From Streptomyces spiroverticillatus (GTDB taxonomy: Bacteria; Actinomycetota; Actinomycetes; Streptomycetales; Streptomycetaceae): a DNA stretch of 64,000 nt. A program made the translations under genes and the position numbers. Under the pieces are notes generated by a model, which saw only the letters and a program-made list of their open reading frames with translations, ran no database searches and was not told where the DNA came from. The stretch lies in NCBI GenBank assembly GCA_014650415.1, contig BMUX01000001.1, forward strand, positions 869,549 to 933,548, written 5' to 3'. Positions 1 through 7,165 of this stretch are shown piece by piece; position 1 is the first letter of the stretch, and each line of letters opens with the position of its first letter.

Positions 1-1125
1 CGACATGACCTTCTGCGCGTGCTTCGGGTACTTCTTGTCGATCGACACGATGATGCAGTTGTGGAAGCCGCCCGACTCCGGGAGGTGGTAGTCCACGATG
101 TCCGGCACGATGATCTTCAGCAGCGGCAGGAAGAAGCTCTCCGTCGCCCGCCCCAGCGGCCCGTCCTCGGTCGGCGGACGCCCCACGACGATCGACTGCA
201 GCAGAGGCCGCTTCCGCATCGTGATGGTGTCGATCGTCAGCGCCGGGAAGTCCTCCTGCGGCGTGTAGAACCCGGTGTGGTCGCCGAACGGCCCCTCGGG
301 CAGCATCCGCCCCGGCTCCAGCCACCCCTCCAGCACGACCTCCGCATGCGCCGGCACCTGAAGCGGAACGGTCTTGCAGTCCACCATCTCCACCCGCTTC
401 CCCTGGAGGAACCCGGCGAAGAGGTACTCGTCGATGTCCCCCGGCAGCGGGGCCGTGGACGCGTACGTCACAGCGGGCGGCGCGCCGAAAGCAATCGCGA
501 CCGGCAGCTTCTCGCCGCGCTTGGCGGCCACCTGGTAGTGGTTCCGGCTGTCCTTGTGGATCTGCCAGTGCATGCCGATGGTGCGCTTGTCGTGACGCTG
601 GAGGCGGTACAGGCCGAGATTCCGGATCCCCGTCTCCGGGTGCTTCGTATGCGTAAGCCCCAAATTGAAGAAGGACCCACCGTCCTCCGGCCACGTGAAC
701 AGCGCGGGCAGCTTGTCCAGATCGACGTCCTCCCCCCGCAGCACGACCTCCTGCACGGGGGCGTCCTTGACCTTCTTCGGCGGTACGTGCGCCACGGACC
801 CCAGCTTGCCGAAGGCGTCCCGCAGACCCATGAACCCCTGCGGCAGCTCGGGCTTCAGCAGCCCGCCGATCTGCTCGCTGATCTCGCTGTACGACTTGAG
901 CCCGAGCGCCTTCAGCAGCCGCCGGTCGGTCCCGAAAACATTCATGGCCAGCGGCATCGCCGAGCCCTTGACGTTCTCGAAGAGCAGCGCCGGGCCACCG
1001 GCCTTGTTCACCCGGTCGACGATCTCCCCGACTTCCAGGTGGGGGTCGACTTCGGCCGTGATGCGCTTGAGGTCGCCCTCGCGGTCCAGGGCGCGGAGGA
1101 ACGAGCGAAGATCGTCGTAAGCCAT
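1..1125 (-). CDS. mqnL: UbiD-family menaquinone biosynthesis decarboxylase (3' end outside window)
   Basis: Prenylated-FMN-dependent decarboxylase of the UbiD family. In Streptomyces the UbiD-like protein of this type is assigned to decarboxylation in the futalosine route to menaquinone. The visible N-terminal 375 residues start MAYDDLRSFLRALDREG and carry UbiD signatures: NLGLYRLQRHDKRTIGMHW around residues 170-195 and PEGPFGDHTGFY near 278-289, part of the cofactor/metal pocket. The frame stays open to base 1, so the C-terminal roughly 110 residues expected for the family lie outside. The ATG at 1125 is the only sensible start and fits the family N-terminus. The gene symbol is from my memory of the Streptomyces pathway; a UbiD-like aromatic decarboxylase of other substrate is the alternative. 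Confidence 0.9.
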   Translation of the reverse strand, partial: MAYDDLRSFLRALDREGDLKRITAEVDPHLEVGEIVDRVNKAGGPALLFENVKGSAMPLAMNVFGTDRRLLKALGLKSYSEISEQIGGLLKPELPQGFMGLRDAFGKLGSVAHVPPKKVKDAPVQEVVLRGEDVDLDKLPALFTWPEDGGSFFNLGLTHTKHPETGIRNLGLYRLQRHDKRTIGMHWQIHKDSRNHYQVAAKRGEKLPVAIAFGAPPAVTYASTAPLPGDIDEYLFAGFLQGKRVEMVDCKTVPLQVPAHAEVVLEGWLEPGRMLPEGPFGDHTGFYTPQEDFPALTIDTITMRKRPLLQSIVVGRPPTEDGPLGRATESFFLPLLKIIVPDIVDYHLPESGGFHNCIIVSIDKKYPKHAQKVMS

Positions 1126-1213
1126 GTCGTCCAGTATCGGACACCGACTACCCTGGGCCCCTCACCGGGGCCGTTCGAGCGGCCCGTCTGACGTCCCCAG
1201 GGGGAAGCACTCC

Positions 1214-1618
1214 ATGCTCAGGGCACTGATGTTCATCCTGCCGCTGGCGCTGACGATCTACGCGTTCATCGACTGTCTGAACACCCCCGAGGACGAGGCC
1301 AAGCACCTCCCGAAGGTCGCCTGGGTCTTCATCATCCTGCTCTTCTGGATCGTGGGCCCGATCGTGTGGCTCGCCGCGGGCAAGGACCGCCGCCCGCCGC
1401 AGGGCGGCCGCACCCCCTCCGAATGGCACCGCGGCCACCGCAGCACGTGGGTCGCCCCGGACGACAACCCCGACTTCCTGAAGTCCATCAAGGACGAGAA
1501 CAAGAAGGACGAGTCCCTCCTCAAGGACTGGGAGGCCGACCTCCGCCGCCGCGAGGAAGACCTGAAACGCCGCGAGGGCGGCGACCCGGGCAAGGGCCCG
1601 GACGACGCCGCCAAGTAG
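1214..1618 (+). CDS. PLDc_N-domain membrane protein
   Basis: Small membrane protein of 134 aa with the phospholipase D-nuclease N-terminal (PLDc_N) domain, which despite its name has no catalytic part. The first 55 residues hold two transmembrane helices (MLRALMFILPLALTIYAF and a second around VAWVFIILLFWIVGPIVWLA) joined by the typical IDCLNTPEDEAKHLPK loop. The remainder is a charged cytosolic tail rich in E, R and K, probably coiled coil (residues 95-128). The start is ATG at 1214, with AGGGGGA eight bases upstream; the frame is open further upstream but without ribosome binding site. It is divergent from the UbiD gene. Function unknown. Confidence 0.85.
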   Translation: MLRALMFILPLALTIYAFIDCLNTPEDEAKHLPKVAWVFIILLFWIVGPIVWLAAGKDRRPPQGGRTPSEWHRGHRSTWVAPDDNPDFLKSIKDENKKDESLLKDWEADLRRREEDLKRREGGDPGKGPDDAAK

Positions 1619-1630
1619 CCACCAGACAGT

Positions 1631-1645
1631 GTAGGAATTTCCTAC
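1631..1645. promoter_or_regulatory. 15-bp palindrome, probable toxin-antitoxin operator
   Basis: The sequence GTAGGAATTTCCTAC is a perfect palindrome (7-bp arms, one central base), 66 bp before the AbrB-type antitoxin start. Antitoxins of this type normally bind such repeats and repress their own operon. Assignment is by position and symmetry only. Confidence 0.5.
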
Positions 1646-1711
1646 TTTGAGAAACCTGACCGCCACAGCTAATCTGGGACGCAACCCGACTCGGGAGCTC
1701 AGGAGGTCACC

Positions 1712-2023
1712 ATGGCGCAGGACACCCGGATAAGAGCTCAGCTGCGCGAGAAGAACCAACTCACGCTGCCCCGCGAGGTCCGCCAGGCCCTCCACATCTC
1801 GGCCGGCGACGACGTCGACTTCGTCATCGGGCCTGACGGCGCTGTACGACTGATGGGATTGCGCACCGTTCCCGCAGAGCAGGCGTGGTTCTGGGAGAAC
1901 GAGTGGCAGACCGGCGAGCGGGAAGCGAGCGCGGAGCTGGCACGCGGCGAGGGCACCGTCTACGGCAGCGCGGAGGAGATGTTCTCCGCGCTTGAACGCC
2001 CCGAGGCCGGAGGCGACCAATAG
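1712..2023 (+). CDS. AbrB/MazE/SpoVT-fold antitoxin
   Basis: DNA-binding antitoxin of 103 aa. Residues 1-50 are a swapped-hairpin AbrB domain: RAQLREKNQLTLPREVRQAL followed by HISAGDDVDFVIGPDGAVRL, the usual 'KxQLTLPxxVRxxL...GDxV' pattern. The C-terminal half is acidic and polar with aromatic residues (QAWFWENEW), as expected for a flexible toxin-binding tail. A strong AGGAGG precedes the ATG by six bases. Two bases separate its stop from the next start, so the two genes are translationally linked. A palindrome lies upstream at 1631-1645. It could be a free-standing regulator, but the partner gene makes an antitoxin more likely. Confidence 0.8.
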   Translation: MAQDTRIRAQLREKNQLTLPREVRQALHISAGDDVDFVIGPDGAVRLMGLRTVPAEQAWFWENEWQTGEREASAELARGEGTVYGSAEEMFSALERPEAGGDQ

Positions 2024-2025
2024 CG

Positions 2026-2328
2026 ATGCCCACCTTCGAGGTCCTCCCTCGCTTCGCGAGGGACTTCGCGAAGCTGACCCCCGAGCAAGCCCGCCGGTTC
2101 CGCCGCGTGGTCCTGGAGGAATTCGTCCCCGGCCTGACCGACGGACGATTCCTCCCTGGACTGCGCATCAAGGGGGTCCAGGCAGCCCCGGGCGTGTTCG
2201 AGCTGACGTGGGCACCCGACGGCAGAGCAACGTGGCAGTACGGCGAGGAGAAGATCGCGGGGTCTCCCCACGTCATCTGGCGCCGCATCGGCACCCACGG
2301 CATCTTCGTCCCCCCACCGGGCCCCTGA
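2026..2328 (+). CDS. probable RelE/ParE-like toxin partner
   Basis: Protein of 100 aa with the layout of a RelE/ParE-superfamily toxin: two N-terminal helices (FARDFAKLTPEQARRFRRVVLEEFVPGL) followed by a short beta sheet (LRIKGVQAAPGVFELTWAPDGRATWQY). ELTW-x-RATWQY resembles the sheet core of these RNase or gyrase toxins. Basic residues R42/R47-like in helix 2 and the C-terminal RRIG are candidates for catalysis. The start ATG is two bases after the antitoxin stop. I infer the toxin role from size, fold pattern and the coupling; no family member is recognised with certainty. Confidence 0.6.
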   Translation: MPTFEVLPRFARDFAKLTPEQARRFRRVVLEEFVPGLTDGRFLPGLRIKGVQAAPGVFELTWAPDGRATWQYGEEKIAGSPHVIWRRIGTHGIFVPPPGP

Positions 2329-2417
2329 GTTCGCACCGATTTTGCACAGCTTTACGGTGCGGGGTTGCCCGGCAAATCCCTGGCCCCCGGCCCACCCCGT
2401 GCGCCACTCTGGCCCGC

Positions 2418-3011
2418 ATGACAGCCGACGACGTGCCCAAGCTCCAGATCCGTGCCCTGCACACGGCCGACACCGTCACCGTGTACCAGGCGTACCGGCC
2501 CGAGATCGGACTGCCCGCAGCCCGGGACGGGAAGTTCCCGTCGAGCTGGAGCCGGGACCGGATGACGTGGATCAAGCCGTCGTTCCTGTGGATGATGTAC
2601 CGCTGCGGCTGGGCCCGTAAGGAGGGCCAGGAGGTCGTCCTCGCCGTGGAGATCCGGCGGGAGGGCTTCGACTGGGCGCTGCGCAACGCCGTCCTCTCGC
2701 ACTACGAGCGCCAGGTGCACCCCGACAAGGGGGCGTGGAAGCAGCAGCTGAAGGAGTCCCCGGTACGGGCCCAGTGGGACCCGGAGCGGGACGTGCGCCT
2801 GCGCCCCCTCCCCTACCGCTCCCTCCAGCTCGGCCTGAGCGGCGAGGCCGCGCGGCGGTACGCCGACGAGTGGCTCGTCGGCATCCGCAACGTGACCCCG
2901 CTGGCCCGGACCATGAGCGGCAGCGCCGAGACCGCAGCCCTCCTGATGCCCGTGGAGTCCCCGTACCCGATCCCGAAGGGTGCCCGCCTCACTCCCCGCG
3001 AGGGCGCATGA
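2418..3011 (+). CDS. DUF4291 family protein
   Basis: Protein of 197 aa matching DUF4291, found across bacteria and some eukaryotes with no established role. Family hallmarks are visible: YQAYRPEIG near the N-terminus, RMTWIKPSFLWMMYRCGWA at about residues 50-68, and the WDPER...LPYRSLQLGL segment at about 115-140. Length equals that of the family. The start is ATG 2418; the open frame extends upstream to 1992 but that overlaps the toxin gene. No clear ribosome binding site precedes the ATG. It ends eight bases before the convergent gene. Confidence 0.85.
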   Translation: MTADDVPKLQIRALHTADTVTVYQAYRPEIGLPAARDGKFPSSWSRDRMTWIKPSFLWMMYRCGWARKEGQEVVLAVEIRREGFDWALRNAVLSHYERQVHPDKGAWKQQLKESPVRAQWDPERDVRLRPLPYRSLQLGLSGEAARRYADEWLVGIRNVTPLARTMSGSAETAALLMPVESPYPIPKGARLTPREGA

Positions 3012-3018
3012 CCTGCGC

Positions 3019-3270
3019 TCAGTCGGTCATCCAGGCGTGCCACGGGCGGACGATGATCTCCCGGTAGGTGTGGTGGGAGGGGTTGCGGCCCGCGTGCCGC
3101 AGGACCCAGGTCTTCGGCTCCTGGAAGTCCACGTGCGGCTCCGAGCGCTTCTCGCAGACCGCGCACTGCATGGCGTACGTGGTCGGCTCGGCGTCCGGGA
3201 GCCGGTCGGGCTCCAGTACCCAGCGGACCCAGCGCATGACCGTGCGCACCGGGTGCCCCTCATCCGCCAT
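3019..3270 (-). CDS. small conserved Streptomyces protein (DUF7848-like)
   Basis: Protein of 83 aa with two CxxC-like cysteines (MQCAVCEKRSE, residues 34-44) and a conserved HYTYREI-like/W-rich end (HHTYREIIVRPWHAWMTD). This pattern recurs in small Streptomyces proteins encoded beside XRE regulators and RsbW-like ATP-binding proteins. The cysteine pair plus H residues suggests metal binding. The start ATG lies inside the end of the preceding gene (11-bp overlap), so it is the last gene of a three-gene operon read leftwards. Function unknown. Confidence 0.7.
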   Translation of the reverse strand: MADEGHPVRTVMRWVRWVLEPDRLPDAEPTTYAMQCAVCEKRSEPHVDFQEPKTWVLRHAGRNPSHHTYREIIVRPWHAWMTD

Positions 3271-3664
3271 GGGCTTCGCCCCCGCCCGCCCGGCCCGCCC
3301 CGCACTCGGCCCAGACCGCCTTGCCCGGCCCGTTCCGCCCGGCGACGCCCCACCGGTCCGCCATCAGCTCTACGAGCAGCAGCCCGCGCCCCTCGCACGC
3401 GTCCGGGGAGGCGGCCCGGGGGCGGGGCCGTACCGCCGACGCGTCGTGGACCTCCAGGCGGACCCCGGACTCCCGCTCTCCCGCGAGCCGTACGAAACGG
3501 GTCTCGATCTCCCGGCCCCGCACCCGCGCGTGCCGCTGCGCGTTCGTCAGCAGCTCCGAGAGGACGAGGGCCGCGGCCTCCTCGACCGCCGCCATACCCC
3601 AACCGGCCAGCGTCTTGCGGAGTTCCCCGCGCGCCAGCCCCACCGCGCGGGGCCGTAGCCCCAC
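3260..3664 (-). CDS. RsbW-like ATP-binding protein, probable 5' frameshift
   Basis: GHKL-type ATP-binding domain of the anti-sigma kinase/RsbW class, very numerous in Streptomyces. Visible are the N box (ALVLSELLTNAQRHAR, residues 31-46), the sheet RLEVHDAS, and the G box EGRGLLLVELMADRWG. As drawn it starts at a GTG (3664). However, the gene upstream ends in an ATGA overlap with an ATG at 3699 in another frame, which reads MTAPDDGVVVLRWGYGP, a typical N-terminus for this family, and would join PRAVGLARGELRK after a one-base shift near 3640-3655. So either the gene lost a base or the sequence has an error. The kinase partner is unknown. Confidence 0.75.
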   Translation of the reverse strand: MGLRPRAVGLARGELRKTLAGWGMAAVEEAAALVLSELLTNAQRHARVRGREIETRFVRLAGERESGVRLEVHDASAVRPRPRAASPDACEGRGLLLVELMADRWGVAGRNGPGKAVWAECGAGRAGGGEAHGG

Positions 3665-3695
3665 CGCAGCACCACGACTCCGTCGTCCGGTGCGG

Positions 3696-4040
3696 TCATC
3701 GCGTCACCGCCATGCCGTGGATCTGCATGACGCGCGGCCCGGCGTCGATGCCGTACGCGGCGAGCCAGAGCGCCCGGCGGCGCTGGCGGCGCAGTCTCGC
3801 CTCTGCCTGCTCCGCAAGCTCGTACGCGATCTGCGCCTGGGTCCGCACCAGGGCCCCGCCCGTGGCCCGCAGGGCGGGGAAGTACCCGGGCTGGAAGTCC
3901 ACCGCCGTACGGCAGACCACCGTTCGGCGGCGGGCGCGGGGAGCAGGGTCCCCCTGCTCGGGCACCGTCCGGTGCCACCCCCTCGCCGGGACCAAGAGCC
4001 GCACCAGCAGCTCGCCGAGTCGGAGGATAAGCTCCATCAC
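3696..4040 (-). CDS. small conserved protein of XRE/ATP-binding cluster
   Basis: Protein of 114 aa, basic, starting VMELILRLGELLVRLLVP, a hydrophobic amphipathic segment, and ending in a long alpha-helical part (TQAQIAYELAEQAEARLRRQRRRALWLAAYGIDAGPR). AAGGAG lies seven bases before the GTG at 4040; the frame extends to 4118 without a ribosome site. It is first in a leftward operon with the ATP-binding protein (stop overlaps ATG 3699) and DUF7848-like gene, and divergent from the XRE regulator. I do not recognise a domain; similar small proteins accompany this regulator type in Streptomyces. Confidence 0.6.
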   Translation of the reverse strand: MMELILRLGELLVRLLVPARGWHRTVPEQGDPAPRARRRTVVCRTAVDFQPGYFPALRATGGALVRTQAQIAYELAEQAEARLRRQRRRALWLAAYGIDAGPRVMQIHGMAVTR

Positions 4041-4228
4041 GCTGACGCTCCTTCGAGGCGTTGGCCGTGCCCCCGGGCCGTTACCGCGGTCGCGGGGGTC
4101 CTCTGCTGCGACAGTCAACTACCGTGCGCGCACGGGAACTTGCACACCGTTTGCACAACAGCCGTGCGGGCACTCGTCGAGCCTGTGACCATGGACCCAG
4201 GTACCGGCCCGCAAGGAAGTCAGGACCC

Positions 4229-5413
4229 ATGAGCACGAGCACCGAACTCGCCCCTGGCACGAACCTGGCCGCGCTGCGCAAGGCGCACGGACTGTCCCAG
4301 GCCCAGTTGGCCAGGCAGGCGAACGTCTCCCTCTCCCTGCTGTCGAAGATCGAGGTCGGGGACCGGACCCTCACCCCGGCCGTGGCCGCAGCGCTCGGCA
4401 AGCCGCTCGGGCTGTCCATGGCCGAGGTACTGGGTGCCGCCGCCGTGCAGCCCGACGACGAGCAGAAGTTGTCGGCCCTGCGTTCCGCGATCCGCGACTA
4501 CGACCTGCCCGCCGCCCGGGCCGTGGAGGAGGACCGCATGGCGGCAGCGCTCGCGGCGGTCGCGGCGCACCGTGACGCGGCGCAGGTCGACCGGCTGCTG
4601 GCCGTGCTCCCCCGGCTGTTGCGGGACGCCACCACGTACGCGCACCATGCGAACACGGCACAGAGCTGGATGGCCCTGGCCGAGGTCTACAGCACCGTCT
4701 ACTGGCTGGCCGCCCGGCACCGGTGGATGGACCTGGCGGAGCTGGCGGTGACGCGCCAGCGGTGGGCGGCCGAGCAGAAGGCCGACCCGCTCGGGCAGGC
4801 CATCGCCGCCCGGGACCGCGCCGGGGCCTACCTGAACGGCGGGGACTTCGAGGGCGGCCTCACCGTCGTCGACCGCGCCGTCGCCGCCGCCCAGCGGAGC
4901 CTGTCCGGGCAGCAACGCGCCTTCGCCGTCGGCATGTTGAACCTGCGCGGCATGACCCTCGCGGGCAGGCTCACCGACAAGAAGGAGGGGCAGCGGGAGG
5001 CGGAACGGCACATCGCGTCCGCCGGCGCTGCCGCCGAGTGGTTCCGTACGGACTGGAACCGGCACAGCATGATCTTCGGCCCGCAGAACACCACCACGCA
5101 CGTGCTCGCCACCCGCCTCGACCTGGGCCGTCCGCACGAAGCGCTGGCCGTCGCGGAGGACCTGGACGCCGCCCTGGAGGGCCTGCCTCCCACCCGGGTC
5201 GCCCCCAGCCGCATGAACCTGGCGCGGGCGCAGCTCGACGTGGGCGACCGTGACGGGGCGCTCGCAAGCCTCGGGGCCGCGTGGGCCGCCGCCCCGCAGA
5301 TGGCGCGCATCCACCCGATGGCCCGGGAGGTGTTCCGGGTGCTGACCTCGCTGCACCGCAGGAGCAACCCGGAGCTGTTGCGGCTGTCGAAGCTGGCCGG
5401 AATCCCGCTCTGA
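4229..5413 (+). CDS. XRE-family regulator with TPR-like C-terminal domain
   Basis: Transcriptional regulator of 394 aa. Residues 10-66 are an XRE helix-turn-helix (NLAALRKAHGLSQAQLARQANVSLSLLSKIEVG...). The rest is helical with TPR-like repeats: DPLGQAIAARDRAGAYLNGGDFEGGLTVV and LATRLDLGRPHEALAVAEDLDAAL. This build resembles the large Streptomyces class of XRE proteins paired with small divergently transcribed genes, here the operon at 3019-4040. AAGGAAG lies nine bases before ATG 4229. Two TTTGCACA-like direct repeats around 4140-4158 lie in the divergent promoter region and may be its operator. Ligand unknown. Confidence 0.85.
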   Translation: MSTSTELAPGTNLAALRKAHGLSQAQLARQANVSLSLLSKIEVGDRTLTPAVAAALGKPLGLSMAEVLGAAAVQPDDEQKLSALRSAIRDYDLPAARAVEEDRMAAALAAVAAHRDAAQVDRLLAVLPRLLRDATTYAHHANTAQSWMALAEVYSTVYWLAARHRWMDLAELAVTRQRWAAEQKADPLGQAIAARDRAGAYLNGGDFEGGLTVVDRAVAAAQRSLSGQQRAFAVGMLNLRGMTLAGRLTDKKEGQREAERHIASAGAAAEWFRTDWNRHSMIFGPQNTTTHVLATRLDLGRPHEALAVAEDLDAALEGLPPTRVAPSRMNLARAQLDVGDRDGALASLGAAWAAAPQMARIHPMAREVFRVLTSLHRRSNPELLRLSKLAGIPL

Positions 5414-5419
5414 CCCGGG

Positions 5420-5935
5420 TCAGCGGGACTCGTACTCCGCCAGGAGTTCGTGGAAGCGGTCCAGGGACCAGGCGGACCAGTCGTACGGGGTCCCGGCGAG
5501 TGCCTGCGTGAGGAACTCGAAGTGGACGTGCCAGCCGGCCAGGCGGGAGGGGAGGTCGGAGGCGGGCAGGTCGCGGAGTTCGTTGGTGAAGCGGAGGGTG
5601 GTGGCGTCGGGGCCGTTGGGTTCCAGGTGGAAGCGGGTGCGGCCGTTGATGGAGGTGGTGTACTCCGCGACGCGGCCCGGGTCCCAGGCGGTGATGCGGC
5701 CGTCCTCCGTGAAGGGGGAGCCCTCGTACTGCCAGTGGAGGGTAAGGGACGCGCCCAGTTTCGGTTCCCAGGGGTCGGGGAGGGCCAGCCACTGGCTCAG
5801 GCCCGCCGGGGTCGCGACCGCCGCCCAGACGTGGTCCAGGGGCGACCCCAAGGGCAGTTCGTAACGGAGGAAGCAGGCGTTTCCCGGGCGCGGTTCGGCC
5901 GTACCGTACGGGACTGAAGTCGTGGCAGCGGTCAT
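5420..5935 (-). CDS. SRPBCC/AHSA1-domain protein
   Basis: Protein of 171 aa with a START/SRPBCC ligand-binding fold of the AHSA1 (activator of Hsp90 ATPase homologue) type. Family features are LPLGSPLDHVWAAVATPAGLSQWL near residues 28-51, the beta strands GRITAWDPGRVAEYT and RFHLEPNGPDATTLRFTNEL, and the C-terminal amphipathic helix GWHVHFEFLTQAL. It is convergent with the XRE gene (6-bp gap). Streptomyces carry dozens of these; substrates are mostly unknown. Confidence 0.8.
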   Translation of the reverse strand: MTAATTSVPYGTAEPRPGNACFLRYELPLGSPLDHVWAAVATPAGLSQWLALPDPWEPKLGASLTLHWQYEGSPFTEDGRITAWDPGRVAEYTTSINGRTRFHLEPNGPDATTLRFTNELRDLPASDLPSRLAGWHVHFEFLTQALAGTPYDWSAWSLDRFHELLAEYESR

Positions 5936-5942
5936 GGAAAAC

Positions 5943-5983
5943 AGCCTGGCCCGCTCGCGCGGCGAACGCGAGCGGGCCAGGCT
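5943..5983 (-). terminator. hairpin terminator of the cytochrome c maturation operon
   Basis: A perfect 17-bp inverted repeat (5943-5959 and 5967-5983, 7-nt loop) starts 19 bases past the ccsB stop. No long T-run follows, as is usual in Streptomyces. Confidence 0.7.
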
Positions 5984-6001
5984 GGACGGAGCAATCCGGG
6001 A

Positions 6002-7165
6002 CTAGACGCCCGCGTAGGAGTGCTTGCCGGAGAGGAAGATGTTGACCCCGTAGTAGTTCCAGATCCAGGTCGCGAAGGCGAAGAGGGCCAGGTAGGCGGC
6101 CTTGCGGCCCTTCCAGCCGGCCGTCGCGCGGGCATGCAGGTAGCAGGCGTACGCGATCCACGTGACGAAGGACCAGACCTCCTTGGGGTCCCAGCCCCAG
6201 AAGCGGCCCCACGCGTCGCCCGCCCAGATGGCGCCCGCGACGATCGTGAACGTCCAGAGGGGGAAGACGCCCGCGTTGATGCGGTACGAGAACTTGTCGA
6301 GGGTCGCCGCCGAGGGGAGGCGGGAGATCGAGCTGTCCATCACGCGGCGCAGCGGGACGCGGGCGGCGCGGACCGCCATGACGAAGGCGTTGGACTTCGG
6401 GAGCGTGGCCAGGTGGGCCTTGAAGACGTCGGCCGTCTCGCCCAGCTCGGCGCGGACCTCGTAGCGGTCGCGGAGCAGGTAGCCGATGGTGCCGACCGCG
6501 CCCACGTAGAAGACGGCGCCGCAGAAGATGGCCGTCGAGACGTGGATCCAGAGCCAGTAGGAGTCCAGGGCGGGGACGAGCTGGTCGCTGTCGGTGTAGA
6601 GCCACTTGGTGGCGATGCCGAGGTCCAGGAGGACCGTGGTGACCAGGGGGAGGCCGATCCAGCGGACGTTCATCTTCGTCGGGAGCAGGGCCAGGTAGAT
6701 GCCGACCGCGACCGTGGAGAAGGTGATCGAGAACTCGTACATGTTGCCCCAGGGGGCGCGCTGTACGGAGAGGGCCCGGGTGGCGACGCCGCCCGCGGCG
6801 ACCAGGAACGCCAGGACGGTCAACGAAATCGCGATGCGGCCGTAGAGGTCGCCCTTCTCGGTGCCGCCCGCGGCGCCCTCGCCGTCCTCCGCGTCGCGCG
6901 TGCCCGCGGCGGCGCGGGTGACGACCTTCGGCTTGTCGAGGACGGCGGTCGAGCCCTTGGACCGTACGGTCACGGCCGGAGCGGCGGCCGGACGGGTCAG
7001 CGCCGCGGCCGTGCGGCCGACCTTGCTGCGGCTGCCGAAGGTCCACTCGGCGATGTGCGCGAGGAAGGCCAGGGTGTAGACGGCCATCGCGGAGTAGATC
7101 AGGACGTTGCTGATCTGCGCGAGATTCTCGTTTGTTTCGGTGACTGCGGCGGCTGCGAGGATCAC
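6002..7165 (-). CDS. ccsB: cytochrome c biogenesis protein CcsB/ResC
   Basis: Integral membrane partner of ResB in system II cytochrome c maturation; moves haem across the membrane and joins it to apocytochrome CxxCH motifs. The protein (387 aa) has about eight transmembrane helices and the signature tryptophan-rich WGRFWGWDPKEVWSFVTW near residues 310-327, with likely haem-ligand histidines in WLWIHVSTAIFCG and in YACYLHARAT. A cytosolic insert of about 60 residues (SKVGRTAAALTRP...) follows the first helices. GTG 7165 is preceded by AAGGAG (7-nt spacing) and overlaps the resB stop by four bases (GTGA). It is the last gene of resA-ccdA-resB-ccsB. Confidence 0.95.
   Translation of the reverse strand: MILAAAAVTETNENLAQISNVLIYSAMAVYTLAFLAHIAEWTFGSRSKVGRTAAALTRPAAAPAVTVRSKGSTAVLDKPKVVTRAAAGTRDAEDGEGAAGGTEKGDLYGRIAISLTVLAFLVAAGGVATRALSVQRAPWGNMYEFSITFSTVAVGIYLALLPTKMNVRWIGLPLVTTVLLDLGIATKWLYTDSDQLVPALDSYWLWIHVSTAIFCGAVFYVGAVGTIGYLLRDRYEVRAELGETADVFKAHLATLPKSNAFVMAVRAARVPLRRVMDSSISRLPSAATLDKFSYRINAGVFPLWTFTIVAGAIWAGDAWGRFWGWDPKEVWSFVTWIAYACYLHARATAGWKGRKAAYLALFAFATWIWNYYGVNIFLSGKHSYAGV

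Noticed and set aside
4140..4158. TTTGCACA direct repeats as an operator
   Set aside because: Only short and imperfect; mentioned with the XRE gene but not strong enough to stand alone.
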